Shown here one piece after another: positions 48,701 to 59,832 of a stretch of 64,000 nt of DNA. The stretch's first letter is position 1; each line of letters opens with the position of its first letter. The DNA is from Fomes fomentarius (lineage: Eukaryota > Basidiomycota > Agaricomycetes > Polyporales > Polyporaceae). The notes under the pieces were generated by a model. It saw only the letters and a list, made by a program, of their open reading frames with translations, did no database searches and had not been told where the DNA came from. The DNA is taken from positions 620,001 through 684,000 of the forward strand of contig JABYQN010000012.1 in NCBI GenBank assembly GCA_022606135.1. The letters are read 5' to 3'. The position numbers and the translations under genes are program-made.

Positions 48701-51309
48701 GCAAGGATTGTATCCAGGCAGGACCGCAGCAACAGCGAGGCTGAAGGAGGATTGTTCGTGAACGCGGTGCATGCGGTCGTGGAAAGGAAGACAAAAGGAG
48801 CAGGAAATGCATCACACCCGCGAGCCTAGCTACGCTGCTGAGGATGAGCATCGCTGCGAGCCAATGATGACGGTGTACTTGCCTGAGAGGTCCAGGAAAG
48901 TTGCATTGAACAGTCGCCGTCATTCGATCAGGTAGCAAAAAGGATCTTACTCCTTGTGTGTAGATTCATATCAGGGTACACCGTGGAGAGCTTCAGGACT
49001 CACTGTCCTCAGCACATAGTGAGCAGATGCCGTTGGTCACGCTGGTCCATTCCCGTGAGAGTGAAGGCGACGATGCCGTTATCTAGGTCGGTCGGGGGTA
49101 GTTCTTCCTTGGTTCGAGCTCATACATGCGGCTCGGGGGAGAGATCGTGACTGCGAAAGCCGGTCATGGAGGGTGAGAGCGTTGATGAATCGAGCGAGAT
49201 CTGGAAGCAAGAGGTGAGAAAATAGAACAGGGCGCGTTCCTAGGGGTAAGGGAACGCGCACTGAAGTGACAGAGTGGACGGATATGTCTTCGGAATTGCA
49301 TGGTTCTGCGAACTGTCTGTGAATGCTGTGGCATGTAGGTATCGGCACGGGGCTCAAACTGCACACCAAACTTCCTGTCCCTTGTCCGGCCTATTGCTTC
49401 CTACGGTAAATTGACACACGGCGCAGAATGCGCGCAGTTCTGCAACCCCGCCTAAGTACCCGTGGCACAACGCACAGTCAAGTCGCTCAAGCGGTCCTTG
49501 GCATGTCCGAGGGTGGAGGTCTGGACTCCGGAGGGTGGGAGTGAGGGTGACCATCGATTTACGTACCGGACCTCAGCTGGCAATCTAGACTCTCCAGAAC
49601 GCCTACTTTTTGGGGACGCTCGCGTATACGCTTCAGCGTTCCAAAGTACGTAGCGCCGCATTAATTAGCTAGACGATGGTGTGCGCAGATAGTGAGGATT
49701 TTGAGAATGCACGAGCAAGGGTCAGAAGCACGCGATGCTTAACAGCATGCGCCGTGGACTCGAGACGCGGACTCACAAGATCTAGCCCATGGTGAAGATC
49801 TTCCCAATTCTGCCGGCAGGAGTCTTCGTGGGTGCCGCGGTGTGGATGAACACTTTAACAGTGGTCGCAGACATACAGTATGTACTTGGCCGTTATAGGA
49901 TTTCGTGAATGCCAGCGTGGCACCTTCGATCCATTCGAATCCTCCATAACCCTCTAGTTTCTTGAGGTCATGCACGGTACATGTCGTCAATGAATGTCAA
50001 ATATCTCATAAAGAAGGCCCTCACAGAGTCACTGATATCTAGATGCTGGAATCGAGAACGATGCCACGCTTCGCAGTCCACACACGGACTCGAAGCCTCC
50101 CACGTAGATCTTGATTGACCCGACTTTCTCGTGAGCACAGTACCCAATGAATGGTGTAGTGCAAACTCACACTCACAAGGAATTTGCATGAATCGGTGAG
50201 GTTGGGGCAGTCTGGGGTTGTCTCAGCTTGACAGTGAGATTCTCATCTTGAAGTGGGCGAGACGAAATGCAGTTGGCCACGATGAGCGTCGATGACGCAC
50301 TGTGCCTTGGCGGGTCTAGGCGCCAATATTGGTATGCGGAGCGCCCACCTGTGCACGTTCCCGGTGTTCCCCGCGGTCTCTCACAATCACGGTCTTCTTG
50401 GAGGGACGGGTGCAAGTCTCCAACTTCGACAAAATTGAGCAATGGGCCGCGACTTGTGCTTGGACTACCGCCATCCCCGTCAAGTACCCATGAACATTCA
50501 TGTGCCTTGTTTGCGAACCCTTCTCGCGCCGCATTTCAAGCTCATCGGTGCCGTAACCTCTCCTGCCGGTCCCGACGATCGCGTCGGCGATGTCATGAGG
50601 CACTTTGGCCATATCTGCCGTGGGCGGCATGGGATGTCTATGATGTCTTCAGCGCGGCCACGTTGTGTCGTCGGGCACAACTTCTCGTAAGTGGACCTGA
50701 CGATGAAAACATCCGACTCCATACAATGCTCCTCACTCTTTTCAGGTATTGTCAATCAACAACGGAATCACCGTAGGCGCCACAACGTCTGCAAAATCCT
50801 TCGTCCGTCCACGGAAATCTCTTTCCTATGATCGCTACCTCTGAGACCTGAGCTTTCGTGAGCATTATATCCTTACTTAGTTACTAAATCTCTGAACGCG
50901 CCCTCGAAACATGAAGCGAGCGCGGGGTCGCGGTCCGGCCCCACAATCTACTTGCCATGACGGCATGGGAAAAGACGCGAGGTCGAAGAATCATGATCAC
51001 CGGACCCCAACGGAAACGACGAGCTCTGGGGAAAGACTTTTTGTCTGACGAAGACCCCCGCCTTCCTACCGAGACCGATAGCGGCAATCCTTAGTGCCGT
51101 CGACATCGCCCGACCCGCGGTATATAAACACGCTGAATGCCGCCCTGAGTTCTCCTTGTGCTTCACAGTGGGACGTTCTCACTCACCTCAACGACGCCCT
51201 ACGACTTGCCCACGTTAACACTCGTCACTTGTACTTCTGGGACTCCTCCAACGCCCCTTGAGATTAGCCCCTTCTACCTCACGCACTCAGAACACCAGAA
51301 CCATACAAG
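45750..51309. other. Large gene-poor region
   Basis: 5.6 kb without a supported gene. Many overlapping open frames of 60-180 codons occur on both strands, but none carries a recognisable motif. Weakly coding-like minus-strand stretches at 49740-50190 (VHDLKKLEGYGGFEWIEG and HLDISDSVRAFFMRYLTF) could be relics. The last 200 bp form the promoter of the sugar transporter. Confidence 0.4.
51121..51128 (+). promoter_or_regulatory. TATA box of the sugar transporter gene
   Basis: TATATAAA in GC-rich surroundings, 189 bp upstream of the ATG at 51310, followed by a CT-rich leader. A strong match in a position compatible with a fungal core promoter. Confidence 0.6.
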
Positions 51310-53748
51310 ATGGTTCTCGCCGGTAGACGATTGTATTATACCATCAACGCTGTCGCAGGACTAGCAATTTTCTTGTGAGTCTTACTTTGCCTCATTTTCA
51401 GAGTCGTGCGAGCATGCCGTTCTGCGATTTGCCGGTATCATTTATAGGCGAGTCGCTTCGACATGGGATGTAGTACTGTACTGCTTGCTGAGAGCGCGTA
51501 AGTCGTGCGCCCTTACAGACGCACAGTGCTCAAAGCAGGAGACATCCGCTGTTGCAACGATTGCCACATGACGAGGTTCCTTAATACGCCGCAAACTACT
51601 CTATACGAGTCTTCTGCTTTTCTCAACATGCGCTGACCTCTACTTCCAGCTTCGGATATGACCAAGGCATGATGGGAGGTGTGAACACTTCCCCCGATTA
51701 CGTTCGGGTTATGAAGCTCGGATATTCAACGTAAGTTCATCCTTTTCCTAACTCGTATCATGACGGGTACTCATACCCTTCACATAGGTACGAGGGGCCC
51801 TCAGAAGGCTATGTAGCACACATCACGGAACCAACACGACAAGGAGGGATTGTCAGCATTTACTACTTCGGCACGCTCTTAGGATGCTTGATGGGCGGCG
51901 TCCTCGGTGACAGGATTGGGCGTATCAAGACGATGATCGTGGGGAGCCTTTGGGTACTCTTCGGTGCGGCGCTGCAATGTTCTGCTCAAAATATCGCCTG
52001 GTACGTCCTTCGCGGTGTTCAAACTCATGCTGCGCGTAGCATTTACACACCCGTCTCTCCCCAGGATGTGTTGTGCGCGTATCATCAACGGCATTGGCAC
52101 CGGTTACCTGAACGCCATTGTCCCTGTCTGGAGCGCAGAAGTCGCAACGCATACGTCTCGCGGTGCATTCATCGCTAGCGAGTTCACACTGAACATCTTC
52201 GGCGTGGTGGTCGCATACTGGCTCGAGTTTGGCCTGGGCTTCGTCGGTGACGGCACTTCCCAAGTGCGGTGGAGGGTACGTCTCTGCTTTTCTCTCAGGG
52301 GGACGCCGCTTGACAGGTCGTTTTGCCTTTACAGTTTCCGATCGCATTCCAGATCGTCCCGGTACTTGCGTTCATGGTGCGTCTCTTGCTTTGTCTTCAC
52401 GTCTTCCCCGGCCTCATTGTTGATCCTCGTTACAGGCCTGCATCCCCTTTATGCCCGAGTCCCCTCGTTGGCTGATCAAGATGGGGCGTCTTGAAGAGGC
52501 GCGCGATATCCTTGGTCGCCTACGCTCCGACGATGGCACCGTTGAGGCCCCGCAGGCGCAGCGGGAGTACGAGGACATTGTAGCGAATGTCTCTCTCGAG
52601 AAGGAGCACTCCAAGCGCAACTCATACATCTCCATGTTCTTCGGGCTCCATGACGGCGGTCTTCACGTTGCGCGCCGTGTGCAGCTCTCGGTCTGGCTCC
52701 AGATTGTTCAGGAGTACGTTCCCCCTTGCCTTTCATATGTCGCGCTTCAGAGCGCTCATGAATCACTCCTTCACACCTTCAGATGGGTCGGTATTGCGGC
52801 TATCACCGTCTACGCCCCGACCATCTTCGCACAAGCCGGTTACGCTGCTCGCAAGTCACAGTGGCTGTCTGGATTGAACGACGTGAGTACCGTTCTTCCG
52901 TCCCCAAGGTTGCCTTTGTACACATTTTGCAAATCATCCATTATCCGTCCTCCGCGTACCTTTTTGCATGCTTCTCCATTGTCTTCTATACCGCCCGCTG
53001 ACTTCGTGATCTTTAGATTACGTACTGTTTGAGTACTCTCCTGGCTGTCGTGACAATCGACCGTCTCGGTCGGCGTGTCGGGCTCTGGTGGGGCGCCGTC
53101 GGCCAAGGCATCTCGCTCATCCTCGCGGGAGTGTTCTCGCGCCTGCTCAAGGACAACCCCGACAAGTCCGCGCAGTACGGCGGTGCTGCCGCGCTATTCG
53201 TTTTCTTGTATACATTCATCTTCGGCGCGACGTGGCTCACCATTCCTTGGGTGTACCCGACGGAGACGTTCCCTCTCGAGGTGCGCGCTAAGGGCAATGC
53301 ATTTGGGGTGCTCGGCTGGTCAATCGGTGAGTCTCTTCACGAATCACCGTTTCCAAACATTGGAAACTTCATGTTGATCAATGCTGACAACGTGCAAAAT
53401 GTGACAGGCAACGGGTGGCTGACGCTCCTGAACCCTGTGATGTTCTCCCGCATCGGGGAGAATACGCTCCATATCTTCGGCGTGGTCAACTTCCTCAGCA
53501 TCCCGCTTGTGTGGGCGTTCTACCCCGAGACGGCGAACCGGACGCTCGAGGAGATGGACTACCTGTTCATGAGCAAGAGCCCGTTCGTGTGGGACGAGGA
53601 GGAGAACTTCCGCCGCATGAAGGCCGAGGCGGAGCGCAACCGCGCCGAGGGCCGCTTCCCTCTCCCAGACGCGGACCGCCACGCCCAGGAGAAGGGCGAT
53701 ATCACGCCGCCCGAGATGATGGAGGTCGTCGTCAACGACAAGATGTGA
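51310..53748 (+). CDS. Major facilitator sugar transporter
   Basis: A 12-helix plasma-membrane importer of the sugar porter family. The ATG at 51310 starts MVLAGRRLYYTINAVAGLAI, spliced over a 275-nt intron to FFGYDQGMMGGVNTSPDY. Family signatures are present: GDRIGRIKTMIVG (loop 2-3), SRGAFIASEF, FMPESPRWLIKMGRLEEA, DRLGRRVGLWWG (loop 8-9), WVYPTETFPLEVRAKG and FYPETANRTLEEMDYLF. Early exons: 51310-51374, 51650-51730, 51788-52000, 52065-52275, 52335-52376. About 510-520 aa, the usual size. The hydrophilic tail is charged and ends VVVNDKM. The helix-7 sugar-binding segment, usually QQ..GIN, reads QEWVGIAAITVYAP, so the second Gln and the Asn differ. Hexose is the default guess; polyol or uronic acid use is possible. 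Confidence 0.93.
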
Positions 53749-54284
53749 ACGTGTTCTCGACTGTCTTTCCTCTAGCTTTCGCTATACGAAATTCTGAATG
53801 CCCACACTATTATCCCTTACTGCTACTGCTGACCCTGTCGGCGGTGCGTTGTAGTATATCCTGTGTCGATTATGTATCAGCTAGCTACTAGCTTCATTGT
53901 ATCTCATCCATCATTGTGCAACTAGAATAATTCACTTCGTCTCTATATGTTCGTGAGGAGTTCGTGGCCACGGTCTTGAACCAGAAAAGCACGCTGCTTT
54001 GGCAGCCGAAGGTCTCGTATATGTACTTCGTGATCCCCTCCCTCCGAATTTGGCTAACGCAATATCACTCAACTTTTAGGTCACAGATGTGTCCTCTTAA
54101 CGACATCCTAGTCTCGTCGGTGTGTGCCACTGGTCCAAGCGTACCGCGTGTCAGATGATTTATTGCATGAATCTCGTATCATTCAATGGGAGAACGAGCC
54201 TGCTCAACGTCTACCACTTCGAAATGGTGATTGCGAAGTAGTAGGTGCCATCTCTACTATCCTAAAATAGCTTTCACGCCGTCG
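53749..54284. other. 3' flank of the transporter
   Basis: About 535 bp. AT-rich, probably containing the transporter's 3' UTR. No feature recognised. Confidence 0.4.
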
Positions 54285-55344
54285 CTACCCAGTATGCACC
54301 ATATCCATGCTTGCAGTCTCCCCGTTTGACAGAGCCTGCGAGATGGTGCTGAGATAGGTGGTGGGATCGCTAGTAGCTGTAGCTTCCCGCATCTCGACGT
54401 CCGTAGTACTGTCACGTCTCCCCCCAGTCATGAGAACTCGTGGTCCCGGACTGAGGAGGATTCCGATACGCTTGAAGTTGACCCAGAAGGTCCGCGATCT
54501 CAGGATGAGCACTTCGTCTTCTTTTTCGCGCTGCTTGGTGTCCGAGTCTTTCCAGTAGGCCCACACCTCCGCAGAGGGACTATCTATAGTAATATGTTCG
54601 CCCAGGCCCCAGAGCTACTTACTGACTAAGCGAAACCTAACCCCATGCTCAGTCTGTGCGCCTTTCTCTGGGATGATTGTTCAAGTCGAATCCTTCCTTT
54701 CGCAACACAAGCAGCATCGTTCAGAGCATTTGTAGGTACGGCTGGTGTTGCTGCCATGATCTCCCTCTCTCCCATATCCCGACATCCGGTTGTAATAGTG
54801 ACTCAATACTAACTTTGAACGGGCGGCAGGCTCATTCTCGGACGAAAGCTCAGGGTCACGTAAGGATTTCATATCTTCCATCGGAGTCCCAGACACGGAT
54901 CAACGTTCAACCCTTGAGCTTGAAGTCTGGCTGCAGGACAAGTAGGAAGAGCGCGCATCCGCTCTGTGGTCAGGTTTTTGGGACATCTCTCTCACGCGCC
55001 CTGCAAGTACCGCGACCTCGCAAGCGATGGGAAGAGAGAAGGACGCAAATACTTCCGTTTAATTCACCGACTTCGGGAAGTGTACGTCATGGGGCCAGCG
55101 TAGACGGTATTTGTTCCAGCTTTCGCAGGGGTGTGTCAAACGTGATGTACTGACGACCTGGTGTCCATACCAGCATGGGAGCATTTCTCGCTTGCGGCGC
55201 CAGGGCGACCGCCGACAAGTCTGACAGTGACAGTAGGCTGTCGGCAGGGCCCCTCTCGCCAACTATTGCCGACAGAGCACCCCAATACATAGCATAATTG
55301 AGTTGGTACAAATCGGTGGCGTTCAGCGCCAACACGTCCCTACT
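54285..55344 (-). CDS. Doubtful hypothetical gene (unresolved exons)
   Basis: Two minus-strand stretches look more coding-like than their surroundings. The upstream one (about 55344-55088), after a TAG acceptor, reads DVLALNATDLYQLNYAMYWG and continues through VGERGPADSLLSLSDLSAVA to LRKLEQIPSTLAP. The downstream one (about 54566-54285) reads KDSDTKQREKEDEVLILRSR, TFWVNFKRIGILLSPGP and a Thr/Ser-rich tail to TAG. Between them, around 54896-54820, SGTPMEDMKSLRDPELSSE is open. I could not join the three with convincing splice sites, and found no ATG for the first exon. It may be one gene with missed introns, two genes, or a relic. No family was recognised. Confidence 0.3.
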
Positions 55345-55487
55345 TCGGAGTTAGAGTGCGGTTCCGATGTTGAACTTTCATATTGGGGGACTCCGCGGCA
55401 TTGATGCGTACTAGTAGTATAAGACTCTTGTCTTTCGTTCACACCTGCCCCTTCATGCCATCCCCAGCTACCCTCCAGGCCACCAGC

Positions 55488-57906
55488 ATGGCTGACAGCA
55501 TCCCCGGCCAGAAAACATCACGCGATCTAAGGTCAGTATCGTCTTGTTGAATCTTTTCAAGTCAACGTTGATCCGTCTTCGACAGTATTGGGCTGGTGTT
55601 GGTCGCTTTCGACTTTAACGGGATGTGAGTTTGTTTTGAGTTTTTGAGTTTCGGGCTGTGCGGGAATAGGGAGATGAATGATGTTTTGGTAGGTTGCTGG
55701 GTCGTGCGTGCACATGGTCACTTAGTTGGCGTGCGGGTTGGCGTACTCATCTTCTGTCCGTACTTTTTTAACAGTCGCGGCGGCTCAGGCTGTGTTCTAC
55801 GCACAGCGCTACTGGCGGGGAGATAGGCTGTTCCTCAGGGTCTTGGTACGTTTCGTGCATCATCTCAAGCATCATTGGGTGTTGAGTGTAATGTCGCATG
55901 ACAGGTACCGGTTGCCGTGTGCCTCGAGGTCCTCCACTTTATCCTCTTTTGCATGAGTGGTTTGTTCAGTCTCTTTCGTTACCCATATATTCTCAGCTCA
56001 TCGTGTGCGCTCGTAGTATACGACATTACTGTCACGTCACGATTTTTCGTTGGATTTAGAGAGTTGCCCTGGTATGTATCTCCATGTCCGCACATACTTG
56101 ACCCGATATAACGAAGGCCTTCATGACGCAGGATGTCGTCTGTAAGTCATTATTTAATGGACAGAGACGTTCCCTTGGGACCGATGTTGATGTCGTGCTA
56201 CAGGCTCAAATCATTGTCAATGTAAGTCGCGCCGGTCTTTCTACAAGCGTCCTAAGCTCAGGATCACTGTCGCCAGAGCACTGCAGTCGCAACCATTCAA
56301 TCGTATGTGTACCCCGCGCTGAATATAGATGCTGCCAACTTTTCAAGCGCTGACCTTCCGAGAGATTTTACCTACACCGTGTCTGGTCATGTGCGTACAT
56401 CTCGAGCGATTATTGCCCTGTGTGTCTGACCGTTGTTTTGATAGTGAGTAGAAGTCCTCCCCTCTTGGTTTCCCTTGTGAGCGTCCCGTGCTTCTTGTAC
56501 ACGTACAGGACCTCCTGAGCGTTCTCGAACTGCAGGGCGTACTTGTAGTCGGTTGCTGGGGTGAGTTGCACACATGCAGTCAGAATAGTTCCTGACCGTC
56601 TTGGATTCCATCCGCTCATCGAACATGCAGGCATCGGACTAGGTACGGAGTAACCTCTGAACTTTTTATCGCATGCTATGCCGATCCTGATTTCTGCATC
56701 TGTATTCAGCACTGATGTTGACAGTGTGTGTACGACTATCTTGGCAGACGTTCCGTCCTGACGATATGCTCGTAGACTTTCTCCGAAGGACATCAACACC
56801 TTTTTCACGCTCCAGGTACTTCATGATTTCGTGGCGGTTGAAGCATTTCTACGGTACCGAGAGCTCACTTCCGATCCACACTTTCAGCGTATCTCGACCG
56901 CTCTCAATGCCACTATTGCGGTGTCGGATGTCCTGATTACCCTTGCGTTGAGTGTCCTATTGCTGAGGTCACAGATTGAGGGCACGAGGTTAGCGCTTTT
57001 AGTTTGTCTTCCAGCGAGTGGCTAGCGTTCATGCCTCGTTTATGCTAGGTCTCAGAAGCTTGTCAAGCGGTTGGTACGTATCTCTCAAGCCACACTGTCG
57101 AAGCTTCCCTTCACAGCCGCATCTCAGGTTCTCTACACCATCAATACAGGTGCCCTGACAAGGTGCGCCGCGCCCCTCTCCATCAGTGTCATACACGCAG
57201 CTCATTGTTGAGGTAGTCTATGTGCACTGCTCTCGCTCCTCACGGTATGAAATACGTGCACCATCACATCGCGTCGAACGCGGAGACTCATCCCCGACTC
57301 GCCCTCACGCAGAATGTCCTGGTGGGCGAAACGGAGTTCTACATTCTGTTCTACTACATCGGAACACGACGTGAGTCTTTGCATCTACATCTACATCTAC
57401 ATCTCATGACGCGCTAAGGGTCACACATATCGTGTTTTCTCCGCTAATCCAAACAAACCCAACGTAGTATACTCCAACTCGATGATCGCGAGTCTGAACG
57501 CGAGACAGAGCCTGCGGGCGCATATGGGCGGGTTGCCGGGCATGGCCACGTTCTCGGATATTGCCTCCCATCCTGAGCCGGGCTCAGACTTGGAACCGCG
57601 GCAGAGACCGTCCAACCCAAGCAGAACCCGGCTATCGGTGCGTGGATTGTAACTCTCTTTGTACTCATTGCCAGTCTACTCATGGCCCGCATTATCCGTG
57701 TCCGTCCGTTGCGTCCATTCATGCAGACCCATTCCCTGAGGCGTAACTTCCGCTCACATCTTGAGCCTCTACCGCCACCTCCTCCACCAGGGGGCAAAGA
57801 AAAAGGTACCGCGCTCTCACCATATGAGGATGGCGCCGGCGGTCCATCAGAGCACTTCATCCATGCCAGGATTCCGATTCCGTCCACCAGGGTACCGAAG
57901 CAATAA
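55488..57906 (+). CDS. DUF6534-like multi-pass membrane protein, exon structure partly uncertain
   Basis: A family of unknown function widespread in Agaricomycetes, with about seven predicted membrane helices. From ATG 55488 (an in-frame ATG lies at 55455): SIGLVLVAFDFNG, TVAAAQAVFYAQRYWRGDRL, FLRVLVPVAVCLEVLHFILF, VYDITVTSRFFVGFRELPW, FMTQDVV, AQIIVN, RFYLHRVWS. The second half is clean: LHDFVAVEAFLRYRELTSD, STALNATIAVSDVLITLALS, SQKLVKRL, VLYTINTGALT, SLCALLSLLT, NVLVGETEFYILFYYIGTR, LYSNSMIASLNARQSLRAHM, then a polar tail ending RVPKQ at TAA 57904-57906. The LYSNSM..SLNARQSLR segment is the family's best hallmark. Three junctions in the first half (near 55630, 56075 and 56150) do not keep frame with the obvious splice sites, so either unusual exons or frameshifts are present. 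Confidence 0.6.
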
Positions 57907-58757
57907 CCTCTTCTCCCCTCGGCCTCGCGGGTTTGTCACAAGCGCGGACTTGATGAATAGTGGGACGACATGGACTCTGTGATGACCCATGGAATCTGAT
58001 TATAAGCTGTGTAGCCATTCGTCCACGTCTGTGCGCTGGAACAGGTTGGTCGAATATGCGACCTTTTTGATACGTTTTTGGAGTGCTTTCGTATCACAGT
58101 TGGCCCATGGGGCTGTGTAGGCTGTGCTTTCAATCCGATTTTTATCTCAACGTCTGACCTTCGTAACAGATCGTGTGTTGATCAACTTTCAATCGGAATG
58201 CTGACCGTGTAGAACCGCTTGCGCCTCATGGGCCATGGGCAAGAGAAGTCTTTCCATTGTACTCTGCTTGCGCTTTGCACAGTCTCGAAGCTCTTAGTAC
58301 TACTAGTACTGACAGTTCAACATTCACAATTGACAGCTCACGTTCGTTCGTATCTTGACAGACCATTCATGACTGGTCTCCCCCCTAGTGACACTGTTCA
58401 ACAAGATCAAGACGTCGAACACGGGAGGATGAGAACGTGCAACAACAATCTTTCACCCTCTATAAAGCCCGATTCCAGGATGGTTCGCATTGTGCATCGC
58501 AGGACAGGCAGGGACCGCAGCAGTGGGACTGTCATCGCAAGCATCCAACACGTCATTCTAGACGCCGCTCTCTATGGTTCTTATGATGCTATGCCCAGGC
58601 GACGGTACTTCGACCGTGCTTCATGATGATATACCGTCTGTGCATCCCCACAAATAAGAGCTTGAGCTCGCCTGCCCGTAGCCTCTCGTCGACATTTCGC
58701 CGCCTCCCCCACATTCCTTCCGGAACACCTCTCTCTTATCCACACGCTCTCTACAAC
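57907..58757. other. Intergenic region upstream of the secreted-protein gene
   Basis: 850 bp. CTATAAAG at 58460-58467 is a candidate TATA element about 295 bp before the next ATG. No gene recognised. Confidence 0.4.
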
Positions 58758-59545
58758 ATGAAGGTCACTCTCGCACTCATGATTTTCGCCGTTACGGCCC
58801 TCTCCGCACCGGCTCCAGATCTCATCGACACTGGCATCCAAGCTCTGGACGATTGGTGTCCTCCTAGCCTGCATGTTCTGGAAGAGAACACAGGCCAGGC
58901 TTCTCAATTTATCCACGAGTTGGTACGTTTTACAATGCTGGTTTATGATGATTTCAACGAAGTGACGTTTGCAGGCCAATGCATGTGTCACACAGACGAA
59001 AGTTGCCTCAAACCCGAACCTCTGGTCTAACAAAGTCTGCGTTGCCAGCGCTCTCCTTTCCGTACAATTCCATACTAGTAGTGGGCTCGTCGGCGGACCG
59101 GGTATTGTCGCAGGCGCTGCCTCCTGTAAACTTCCATATCTAATCAAGTCGCTGAAGTCACTCTCGCACCTCGACCGCAGCGTGAGCAGCAATGTTGCTC
59201 GGCCCCTATAGCAGCTGACTGCACATTATATCCAGGTCCTTGCCAGCATTCCTAACAACAACGGCTGCGAGGGACAAGGGGGAGATTGCCGCCTCACCTC
59301 CCAGAACTTCAAGGACCTTGTCTTTGGTGCGATCACCGAAATTGGAGAGAACGATTGGCCCAAGTGAGAGTTTCAGATCAAATGGTTTGAAGTTGATGCG
59401 CCGCCAATCTGACACCCTATGACTATCCAGGGACTGGAAATCGGAGAAAATCATGTGGGACAGCTGGGGTCAAGTGCTGGAATGGACCAAAACTGGCAAC
59501 AGCATCCCATACAAGAATCTCGATGACTTCCTCCACTACTATTAG
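58758..59545 (+). CDS. Small secreted protein of unknown function
   Basis: Four exons (58758-58922, 58975-59181, 59236-59363, 59431-59545) give 204 aa with canonical splice ends. The N terminus is a short signal peptide (MKVTLALMIFAVTALSAPAP). The mature part has a Cys-containing helical region (ALDDWCPPSLHVLEENTG), ANACVTQTKVASNPNLWSNK, a Gly-rich hydrophobic segment GLVGGPGIVAGAASC, and a C-terminal module with VLASIPNNNGCEGQGGDC, FKDLVFGAITEIGENDWPKD and WDSWGQVLEWTKTG. Six or so cysteines suggest disulfide bonds. No enzyme motif was seen. Size, signal and cysteines fit an effector-like or cell-surface protein, but this is only a class description. Confidence 0.75.
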
Positions 59546-59787
59546 ATGTGCCCCCCTCTCAGGCACGAGGTTGCTCGCTGCCGTGATTGAAACCGCGCGC
59601 TCGATGCTACTATGTCACAATCATGTGCCCCACACATTTCCTACTGAACCTCGGTCTCATTCTGTATCTGATGTCTTCTTGTCTATCTTCGCATATGTGA
59701 AATTGCAGAGAGTATATTTATTTCTGCGCTGGATGAGTAGCTTTTGGCCAAGATAACCAGTTCTACTAGTATCATATGAGATGTCGG
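59546..59787. other. Intergenic spacer
   Basis: 3' flank of the secreted-protein gene; nothing recognised. Confidence 0.4.
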
Positions 59788-59832
59788 GAGACGCTTTCCC
59801 GCAGTGGTAGACCTACCATCTCAACATCTATG
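59788..59832 (+). repeat. 45-bp copy of the unusual 3' part of the U6 gene, without U6 core
   Basis: The segment GAGACGCTTTCCCGCAGTGG followed by TAGACCTACCATCTC and AACATCTATG aligns to 31405-31450 at the 3' end of the U6 gene, about 39 of 46 aligned positions by eye, with one gap. The U6 core (ACAGAG, AGC) is absent upstream. The segment holds the perfect hairpin GGTAG-AC-CTACC, and its flanking GAGATG (59778-59783) can pair with CATCTC (59817-59822). It is either a 5'-truncated U6 pseudogene or part of a separate small RNA sharing this 3' module. Confidence 0.75.

Noticed and set aside
56410..56808. A minus-strand open frame reading TDYKYALQFENAQEVLYVYK and further, with coding-like composition.
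   Set aside because: It is antisense to plus-strand DUF6534 exon material (RVWSLSRSPPLLVSLVSV), has no recognised family and no supported start. Best explained as a shadow, though transcript data would settle it.
57385..57410. CATCTA microsatellite (four units).
   Set aside because: It lies within an intron of the DUF6534-like gene and is a short slippage repeat of no evident importance.
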